In this document: one piece after another, positions 1 to 5,046 of the stretch
How the letters are laid out: each line of letters starts with the position of its first letter
Position numbering within the stretch: the first letter of the stretch is position 1
Assembly: GCA_013152695.1 (NCBI GenBank)
Contig: JAADFV010000408.1
Coordinates: 1 to 5,046, forward strand
Direction of reading: 5' to 3'
Source of the DNA: Chloroflexota bacterium
GTDB taxonomy: Bacteria > Chloroflexota > Anaerolineae > J102
Length of the DNA stretch: 5,046 bases
Notes under the pieces: generated by a model
The model's input: the letters and a program-made list of their open reading frames with translations, nothing else
Database searches by the model: none
What the model was told of the DNA's origin: nothing
Made by a program: the position numbers and the translations under genes

Positions 1-1
1 T

Positions 2-2449
2 TCTGGCTACAAACTACGGGCCTTGGGCTTGGACGCGCCTCAACCCGGAGATCTCCATGGCCCCCTTACAACCACCCCCGCTCCACCGGCTCAGCAGGCC
101 CAGTCTTCGTTATCATCCCCAAGCCATATCCCCACCTGGATCGAATGGGCGCTACTGGCCCTGATCATGGTCGTGGCCATCTGGCTGCGTGTAGCTTACA
201 TCCGGCAGATGCCCCCCGGCATTTTCATCGACGAGACCAACGCAGCCCTCGACGGCCTGCGTATCCTCGAAGGCCGCCCCGATAGCCTCTTTGGCACTGG
301 CTGGTTCGAGACACCCAACGGCTTCGTCTACTTACAGACCCTCTTCTTCCGTCTTCTGGGCACCACTTTTCTGGCGATCAAACTGCAATCACTGCTACCG
401 GGCATTCTCACCGTACTGGCACTATATTTTCTCGCTCGCGAGCTTTTCGGCGTGCGTACGGCTCTGTTTAGTGCTGCCTTTTTGGCCATCAATCGCTGGC
501 ATTTCAACATGAGCCGTTGGGGCTGGAATGAGGTATATCCACCGCTGATCATGGTGCTGACGCTGCTCTTCATCTTACGCGGGGTTCGGCGCCGCCATTG
601 GGGTGATTGGCTTCTGGCCGGGTTGTTGTTAGGGCTGGGAATGTACACCTATCTTGCCATCCGCCTGGTCGTCGTCGTCATCTTCCTTTATTTGGCCTAT
701 CGTGTCTTGTTCGAACGGGGATTCCTACGGCGTCAGTGGCAGGGCTTATTGCTCTTTTTCTTTATCTATCTCCTTACCTTTGCCCCGCTGGGCTTCACCT
801 ACATCAAAAGCCCCTTCACCTTCCTCAATCGCACCGAGCAGGTGAGTATCAAGCACGACATCGATGCCGCGGGGGGAGATCTGCAGCCGCTGTGGCAGTC
901 GCTTAAGCGCCATGCCCTCATGTTCCACGTCAAGGGCGACCTCAATCCCCGCCACAACCTGCCGGGCCGCCCCATGCTCGATCCTATCACCGGCGCCTTC
1001 TTCCTCTTGGGGTTGGCCTGGGCGTGCTGGCGATGGCGTGATCACCGCCATGCCTTGTTGCTGATCTGGATACCGGTGGTGCTGCTGGGAGGCATTCTCT
1101 CGCAATTGAGTGAAGCCCCCCAGGCTTACCGCGTGCTGGCTGTAGTTCCGGCCATCGCCCTCCTAGCAGGCGAGGCCCTTGATCTCAGCCTGCGGGGACT
1201 CATGGCGGCGCTGCCCCGGCGCGACTGGAGGCCCGCACTGGCCGGTCTCGTCGCCCTGGTGGGACTGGGTGGGGCCGGCTGGCTCAATTATGACCTCTAC
1301 TTCCACCAACAGATGGAAGATCCTGCCGTTTATACCGCTTTTTCACCTCTGGAGACCACGGTTGCCCGTGAAGTGCTGGCCAAACGTGCTGATCACCGCC
1401 TTTATCTCAGTCCCCGGCTATATTATTTCTCGCCCTTACGTTTCTTCGCGTACGAACCCACGCGCCCCATCGGCATCGACATTGGTCCCTGGCATTATTC
1501 GCCCTTTGCTCGCCTCGGTGGTGGCCTCGATCATCCTGGTTATCAGCTCGCTGATCCGGCCCTTGACCTGCCTCTGCCCGATCTTGGCGGCGATAATGCC
1601 CTGTTCTTGCTCGACCTACATTTCCAGTATGTGCTCGATCTCTTCACCTACTACTACCCCGGCACCCAGTCCGAAATCATCTATGACCGCCTGCAACGGC
1701 CTTTGTACCTCAGCGTAACCATCCCAGGCGACGAAATAAGTGCCTTACAGGCCCACAACCGTGCTGCCGAGCAGGCCGAAATCCGTGGCCTCTACATTCC
1801 CCAAACTGCTGACTACGCCCTGGAAGTACTCTCGCCCCAGGCCACGGCGCCCGTACAGATCAGCATCGATGGCCGCGTCTTGCCGCCGGGCATGAACACC
1901 CTCGGCAAAGGCCTGCATGCCATCCAATTCCTCAATCCGCCCGACCTGCCGCCCGATACACCTGTGCTCCGTTGGGATGGTCCTGCCGGCTCCGGCCCCG
2001 TGCCGGACACCTACCTATTCCGTAAAGCGCCTAGCGGGCAAGGACTGCTTGGTACATACTATTTGAACAGCGATTGGACACCACCACCCTTCATGCAGCG
2101 CATCGATCCCTTGCTCCTCACAGCTTGGAGCGACGAAGAACCGGTTTTCGGCCCCTTCAGCGCCACCTGGACCGGTTCTCTGCTGGTGCCCAGCGATGGC
2201 GAATACCGCCTGCATTTAAATGCCGACGATGGCGTACGCCTTTGGTTAGACGGGCAAATCATTGCCGAAAGCCTCACACCAGATACCGTCAATCAGATAG
2301 CCAGTGTTGTGCAACTTTCGCGGGGAGCACACGCTATCCGTATCGATTACTTCCAACGCGGCGGTGGCAAAGCCCTGGAATTCTTCTGGCAGCCGCCGGC
2401 CCAGCCCTTGCAACCGGTGGCCCCAGCCTACTTGCGGCCGGGAAAGTAA
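2..2449 (+). CDS. GT39-family (PMT/ArnT-like) membrane glycosyltransferase with C-terminal PA14 domain, 5' end open
   Basis: Probably moves a sugar from a polyprenyl-phosphate donor to an acceptor on the outer face of the cytoplasmic membrane, as GT-C enzymes do; donor and acceptor cannot be read from sequence. Residues are numbered from the TTG at 23. A Pro/Ser/Thr-rich N-tail (1-38) precedes about 11 hydrophobic segments (near 39-60, 115-137, 144-160, 169-187, 195-211, 213-231, 240-262, 322-338, 343-361, 370-390, 403-423). The first outer loop carries the family's acidic pair, D70-E71 in PPGIFIDET, the likely catalytic site. HFNMSRWGWNE (160-170), GDLNPRHNLPG (305-315) and EAPQAYR (364-370) also fit the family. 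Residues 430-808 are extracytoplasmic and end in a PA14-like sandwich (about 673-795; core NADDGVRLWLDG, 733-744). The frame is open to the window edge (SGYKLRA precedes the TTG), no Shine-Dalgarno site precedes TTG 23 or TTG 29, and the first in-frame ATG lies inside TM1, so the true start is probably upstream. Family call is firm, substrate unknown. Confidence 0.88.
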   Translation, partial: SGYKLRALGLDAPQPGDLHGPLTTTPAPPAQQAQSSLSSPSHIPTWIEWALLALIMVVAIWLRVAYIRQMPPGIFIDETNAALDGLRILEGRPDSLFGTGWFETPNGFVYLQTLFFRLLGTTFLAIKLQSLLPGILTVLALYFLARELFGVRTALFSAAFLAINRWHFNMSRWGWNEVYPPLIMVLTLLFILRGVRRRHWGDWLLAGLLLGLGMYTYLAIRLVVVVIFLYLAYRVLFERGFLRRQWQGLLLFFFIYLLTFAPLGFTYIKSPFTFLNRTEQVSIKHDIDAAGGDLQPLWQSLKRHALMFHVKGDLNPRHNLPGRPMLDPITGAFFLLGLAWACWRWRDHRHALLLIWIPVVLLGGILSQLSEAPQAYRVLAVVPAIALLAGEALDLSLRGLMAALPRRDWRPALAGLVALVGLGGAGWLNYDLYFHQQMEDPAVYTAFSPLETTVAREVLAKRADHRLYLSPRLYYFSPLRFFAYEPTRPIGIDIGPWHYSPFARLGGGLDHPGYQLADPALDLPLPDLGGDNALFLLDLHFQYVLDLFTYYYPGTQSEIIYDRLQRPLYLSVTIPGDEISALQAHNRAAEQAEIRGLYIPQTADYALEVLSPQATAPVQISIDGRVLPPGMNTLGKGLHAIQFLNPPDLPPDTPVLRWDGPAGSGPVPDTYLFRKAPSGQGLLGTYYLNSDWTPPPFMQRIDPLLLTAWSDEEPVFGPFSATWTGSLLVPSDGEYRLHLNADDGVRLWLDGQIIAESLTPDTVNQIASVVQLSRGAHAIRIDYFQRGGGKALEFFWQPPAQPLQPVAPAYLRPGK

Positions 2450-2509
2450 GCTGCGGTAGTGCCTATGTTGTATGGGAGAGGAGGGGAAAATGGTTGGGTA
2501 GCAGACCTC

Positions 2510-2539
2510 TGGACGAAAAACCAGCTCTGCTGTTATAAT
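2510..2539 (+). promoter_or_regulatory. Putative sigma70-type promoter of the histidine kinase gene
   Basis: A perfect -10 hexamer TATAAT lies at 2534-2539, preceded at 2510-2515 by TGGACG, which matches the TTGACA -35 consensus at 4 of 6 positions, with an 18-bp spacer. Transcription would begin near 2546, giving a leader of about 37 nt to the GTG at 2583 or about 115 nt to the ATG at 2661. It sits 60-90 bp after the stop of the glycosyltransferase gene, so the kinase is probably transcribed independently of it. No convincing rho-independent terminator was seen between the two genes, so read-through is possible. Confidence 0.5.
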
Positions 2540-2559
2540 TCATCACGCGGCAAATGCAA

Positions 2560-2583
2560 AATTCGCCCCCGAATTCGCCCCCG
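2560..2583 (+). repeat. Perfect 12-bp tandem direct repeat in the kinase leader
   Basis: AATTCGCCCCCG occurs twice back to back (2560-2571 and 2572-2583) with no mismatch; the junction forms the palindrome CGAATTCG (2570-2577). It lies just downstream of the predicted transcription start, and its final G is the first base of the possible GTG start at 2583. It could be a regulator site in the leader or a simple slippage duplication; the sequence does not decide between these. Confidence 0.75.
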
Positions 2584-2660
2584 TGCCTACAGTTTCCCTT
2601 GAATTTATCAATGGATTGCAAACTGCCCTGGCAGTAACCTTACACTTTCCACCGCTGAGC

Positions 2661-4634
2661 ATGACTATGAGAGTTTTCTACGTCGAAGATGATGCGCATG
2701 ATATCGAGCTTGTCAAGCAAGCACTGATAGCTGATGATCCCACCACAGAGATCGCGGTAGCACATACAGTGGATACTGCACGTGAACAGTTGCTTAAGGA
2801 GGGAAATAGTTATGATGTGATTATCGTGGATATTTCCCTGCCGGACGGATCGGGTTTGGATTTGATTTCTGAACTACGACAGAGCTCTATTTCCAGCCCC
2901 ATTATTGTCCTCACCGGATATGGGGACGAAGCTGCAGCATTAACCGCCTTACGCATCGGCGCCGATGATTTTCATGTCAAGTCCTCTGACTTCGTCCAGC
3001 TCCTCCCAGCCACACTCTCGGAAACCGTCAAGCGTTATCGTCAAGAAAGTTATCGCCTGCAGCATCCTCTACGCGTGCTTTATGCCGAGCATCAGGCAAC
3101 TGATATCGACCAGACTCAGCGTTATTTTTCCGCTAAAGCTCCCGAACTCCGCCTGGAAATTGTGCGCAGTAGTGAGGAAGTCCAGCAACGCCTGCCTGAA
3201 GATGCCTCCCAGCCCGCAGATTTCGATGTCTTGCTCCTGGACTATCACTTAGAAGGGGACGGACCGATCGAATTATTACGGATGATTCGCTATGAACGGG
3301 GCCTAGATATTCCCATTGTCTTGATCAGTGAGCAGGGAGATGCAAGTATCATTGCTGCCGCCATGCGATTTGGCGCCTCAGATTATGTGCTCAAGCACCC
3401 CGGCTATCTCTATCAACTACCTTTTGCCTTATTCAATGCATACTACCGGGTGCAATTAGCGAGAGAGCAGGCGGCATTACGCGAAAGTGAAGCACGCTTC
3501 CGCCGTCTCACAGAAAATGTCCCCGATATCATTTATCGCTTTGATTTTTACCCGACCCCACATCTCAGTTATGTAAGCCATGCCGTATCCGAGGTACTCG
3601 GTTATTCTCCATCCGAATGCCTGGCTTCTCCCGCCCGATTTCCTGAGTTTGCTCACCCTGACGATAGACCACAGCTATTGGCAGCAATGAAAAGCGAGCC
3701 GGCTGTGGCTCAGTTTAATCCTATCCGCTGGCTGCATAAAAATGGCCGCACAGTTTGGATCGAACAGCGTGCAAGTCCTGTCTATGATGAGGACGGCAAA
3801 TTGATTGCTATCGAGGGTGTAGCACGCGATATCACGGAGCAGAAACAAGCAGAAGCACTGCTACATGCCTACTACATGCGCTTGGAAGAAATGGTAGAGG
3901 AGCGCACGCGTGAACTGCAGGAAGCCCAAACAGAACTTTTGAAACAAGAGCGCCTGGCCATCCTCGGGCAATTGGCTGCCAGCGTCGGACATGAGCTCCG
4001 TAACCCCCTCAGCGTCATGGCCAACGCCGTCTACTATTTGCGCCTGATCCAGCCCGACCGGAATGCCCAGGTATCGGAGTATTTGGATATTCTCGCCGGA
4101 GAAATCAAGAAATCTTCGCACATTATTCAAAGTCTACTCGAATTTGCCCGCACGAAACAGGTACATCTCGAACCTAACGCAATCGACAGGATGATCAATG
4201 TCGTCCTGACGGGCCTGGACCAACCCGATAACATCGAAGTGATTACAGACATCCCCGAGGACCTAGCACCTGTCTACGTCGATGCACAGCATATGGATCA
4301 GGTCTTCACCAACTTGATCCTCAATGCCTATCAAGCTATGCCGGAAGGAGGCACGTTAACTATTGACGCCAGTTTCTGCGAGGAAGGAGTGGGGGAAACA
4401 TCCGAATCTGTGCCTGCTATCAAAGTACGTATCCGCGACACAGGTGAGGGGATTGCTCCCGAACATTTAGAAAGAATATTCGAGCCCTTGTTCACGACAA
4501 AAACCCGGGGCGTGGGCCTCGGTTTGGCTTTAGTCAAAAGTCTGATTGAAGCAAATCACGGTCGTATCGAGGTAGAAAGCAAATTAGGAAAAGGGGCAAC
4601 CTTTACCGTGTGGCTTCCCACGGCAACAGTGTAG
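2661..4634 (+). CDS. Hybrid histidine kinase: REC-REC-PAS-HisKA-HATPase_c, cytoplasmic
   Basis: Predicted soluble phosphorelay protein that autophosphorylates on histidine; no membrane segment, DNA-binding or other output domain. Residues are numbered from the ATG at 2661 (657 aa). REC1 (about 3-130) has E9/D10, phospho-acceptor D57 (VDISLPDGSG), T85 and K107. REC2 (about 138-265) keeps D194, S223 and K245, but its acidic pair is E143-H144. A PAS domain with PAC tail (about 279-392, ending near VARDITEQKQAE) is followed by a coiled-coil linker (about 394-431). HisKA has H444 in GHELRNPLS. The ATPase has an N box with N551 and N555 (TNLILNAYQAMPEGG), a G1 box DTGEGIAP (593-600), an F box (FEPLFTTKT) and a G2 box GVGLGLALV (617-625), so the kinase looks intact. 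The frame also opens at GTG 2583, adding 26 residues. The ATG is preferred because REC1 begins two or three residues after it; ATG 2667 is equally possible, and none of the three has a clear ribosome-binding site. The partner protein is unknown and not encoded here. Confidence 0.92.
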   Translation: MTMRVFYVEDDAHDIELVKQALIADDPTTEIAVAHTVDTAREQLLKEGNSYDVIIVDISLPDGSGLDLISELRQSSISSPIIVLTGYGDEAAALTALRIGADDFHVKSSDFVQLLPATLSETVKRYRQESYRLQHPLRVLYAEHQATDIDQTQRYFSAKAPELRLEIVRSSEEVQQRLPEDASQPADFDVLLLDYHLEGDGPIELLRMIRYERGLDIPIVLISEQGDASIIAAAMRFGASDYVLKHPGYLYQLPFALFNAYYRVQLAREQAALRESEARFRRLTENVPDIIYRFDFYPTPHLSYVSHAVSEVLGYSPSECLASPARFPEFAHPDDRPQLLAAMKSEPAVAQFNPIRWLHKNGRTVWIEQRASPVYDEDGKLIAIEGVARDITEQKQAEALLHAYYMRLEEMVEERTRELQEAQTELLKQERLAILGQLAASVGHELRNPLSVMANAVYYLRLIQPDRNAQVSEYLDILAGEIKKSSHIIQSLLEFARTKQVHLEPNAIDRMINVVLTGLDQPDNIEVITDIPEDLAPVYVDAQHMDQVFTNLILNAYQAMPEGGTLTIDASFCEEGVGETSESVPAIKVRIRDTGEGIAPEHLERIFEPLFTTKTRGVGLGLALVKSLIEANHGRIEVESKLGKGATFTVWLPTATV

Positions 4635-4656
4635 TCCCTTGTCCAGTCATGGAACA

Positions 4657-4731
4657 GATGCCATGAGCGTTTGCACGCCGATAATGATAAAAATGATCTG
4701 TGCACATAAACCATCTGTAGCCTGGAAGACC
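4657..4731 (+). repeat. Direct repeat copy A (about 75 bp)
   Basis: Pairs with copy B at 4870-4942. The first 26 bases (4657-4682, beginning GATGCCATGAGC) match B at 24 of 26 positions and the last 22 bases (4710-4731, containing ACCATCTGTAGCC) at 20 of 22. The middle is more diverged and 2 bp longer than in B. The 3' end runs directly into the inverted repeat at 4730-4799. Confidence 0.85.
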
Positions 4732-4799
4732 AGAAAACCGGGAAACCAGAAAACCAGGGCGCCAAGTCCCGGTTTTCTGGTTTTCTGGTTTCCCGGTTT
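4730..4799. repeat. Large inverted repeat / hairpin 1
   Basis: A perfect 23-bp stem can form between 4735-4757 and 4777-4799 with a 19-nt loop. A second register pairs 4730-4743 perfectly with 4767-4780 (14 bp), so the two stems compete. The arms are built from ACCAGAAAACC and AAACCGGGAAACC words, and the loop contains the palindrome GGCGCC (4758-4763). It starts 95 bp after the kinase stop codon. No run of T follows, so it is not a canonical rho-independent terminator, although a stem of this size could still stabilise or stop a transcript. Confidence 0.85.
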
Positions 4800-4816
4800 A
4801 CAAAAGGAGCCGCCCA

Positions 4817-4864
4817 CTTTTACCCTTTTAGCCTTTTACCCTTGTCAACTTTTCCCTATTTTCA
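4817..4864. repeat. Tandem repeat, three 16-bp units, pyrimidine-rich
   Basis: Units begin at 4817, 4833 and 4849, each with a CTTTT(A)CCCT core: CTTTTACCCTTTTAGC, CTTTTACCCTTGTCAA and CTTTTCCCTATTTTCA. Units one and two share their first 11 bases exactly; unit three is degenerate. The tract separates the two composite repeat units. Confidence 0.7.
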
Positions 4865-4869
4865 GAATC

Positions 4870-4942
4870 GATGCCATGAGCATTTGCACACCGATGTGGA
4901 TGAAAATAACCTATGCACAGACCATCTGTAGCCCGGAAAACC
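4870..4942 (+). repeat. Direct repeat copy B (about 73 bp)
   Basis: This is the second copy of the repeat at 4657-4731, in the same orientation and offset by 213 bp. Both ends are well conserved (24/26 and 20/22 matches) and the centre is diverged and 2 bp shorter. Like copy A, its 3' end overlaps the start of an inverted repeat, so the repeated unit is probably direct repeat plus hairpin. Confidence 0.85.
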
Positions 4943-5016
4943 TGTAAACCGGAAAAACCGGGATGGAGCGGCTTTGCCCACAACCGGCCTGGTGTTCTGG
5001 GCTACAGGTTTTCTGG
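4926..5016. repeat. Imperfect inverted repeat / hairpin 2
   Basis: The segment at 4926-4942 (CTGTAGCCCGGAAAACC) matches the reverse complement of 4991-5007 at 15 of 17 positions. In a competing register, 4933-4946 matches the reverse complement of 5003-5016 at 13 of 14. The loop region holds further CCGG words (4949-4952, 4958-4961). As with hairpin 1, two alternative pairings are possible and no T-run follows. Confidence 0.7.
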
Positions 5017-5046
5017 TCTACTGTGCTATGAGTCTACATTGATACC

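Larger units (their letters stand above)
4635..5046. other. Gene-free, repeat-rich intergenic tail
   Basis: From the kinase stop codon to the window edge (412 bp) no credible gene is present. The only long frame, starting at a TTG at 4639, is assembled from repeats and has no ribosome-binding site. The region consists of a direct repeat, an inverted repeat, a 16-bp-period tandem repeat, a second copy of the direct repeat and a second inverted repeat. The 11-bp word ACCAGAAAACC occurs exactly five times: at 4729-4739 and 4745-4755 on the + strand, and inverted at 4771-4781, 4779-4789 and 5007-5017. The last 30 bases (5017-5046) show nothing recognisable. Confidence 0.8.

Noticed and set aside
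2074..2538. 154-codon + strand frame overlapping the end of the glycosyltransferase gene
   Set aside because: It lies in another frame across the conserved PA14 domain and the promoter region, with no recognisable domain; a shadow of the real gene.
2..4634. A two-gene operon linking glycosylation to the kinase
   Set aside because: The genes are co-directional, but the spacer is 133 bp or more and contains a good -35/-10 pair; nothing in the sequence ties the kinase to control of the glycosyltransferase.
4730..4799. Rho-independent terminator for the kinase gene
   Set aside because: The stem is strong, but no T-run follows on the + strand (the next bases are ACAAAAGG), the loop is long and the distance from the stop codon is 95 bp. 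Kept as an inverted repeat only.
4639..4947. 102-codon frame on the + strand starting at TTG, with an internal peptide echo (DAMSVCTP and DAMSICTP)
   Set aside because: It is made almost wholly of the nucleotide repeats described for the tail, has a weak start with no ribosome-binding site and no domain resemblance. The peptide echo follows from the DNA direct repeat, and the 2-bp length difference in the middle changes frame, so coding constraint is not supported.
4657..5016. Insertion sequence or MITE with target-site duplication
   Set aside because: There is no transposase, and no matching short direct repeats were recognised at the outer ends of the units. A MITE or REP relationship stays a hypothesis in the findings.
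4657..5046. CRISPR array
   Set aside because: There are only two diverged copies of a long direct repeat, with no regular short repeats and unique spacers and no cas gene in the window.

Overview
The window holds two complete or nearly complete protein-coding genes on the + strand and a repeat-rich, gene-free 3' tail. The first gene, open at the left edge and ending at 2449, encodes a multi-pass membrane glycosyltransferase of the GT39 / PMT-ArnT (GT-C) type with a large extracytoplasmic C-terminal part that ends in a PA14-like carbohydrate-binding sandwich. The second gene (ATG at 2661, or GTG at 2583, to 4634) encodes a soluble sensor kinase with two receiver domains in front of a PAS domain and a histidine kinase core.

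The likely source is a bacterium of the phylum Chloroflexota (Anaerolineae-like), often met in metagenomes. This is inference from the GT39-plus-PA14 architecture, the long REC-REC-PAS-kinase protein, the lack of clear Shine-Dalgarno sites, and the intergenic repeats rich in CCAGAAAACC and CTGTGCA words. Nothing in the window is a taxonomic marker, so the assignment is weak.

Layout: 2-2449 glycosyltransferase; 2450-2660 spacer with a good sigma70-type promoter (TATAAT at 2534-2539) and a perfect 12-bp tandem repeat (2560-2583); 2661-4634 histidine kinase; 4635-5046 non-coding tail. The tail contains two diverged copies of a composite unit. Each unit is a roughly 74-bp direct repeat running straight into an inverted repeat, and a 16-bp-period tandem repeat lies between the two units.

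The two genes are co-directional, but they are probably separate transcription units because the second has its own promoter. Their functions (cell-surface glycan or glycoprotein assembly; phosphorelay signalling) give no direct evidence of a shared pathway. No phage, plasmid, CRISPR, transposase or RNA gene is visible. The most unusual points are a probable second, cryptic PA14-like sandwich in the glycosyltransferase, a histidine in place of an acidic Mg2+ ligand in the second receiver domain of the kinase, and the composite repeat in the 3' tail.
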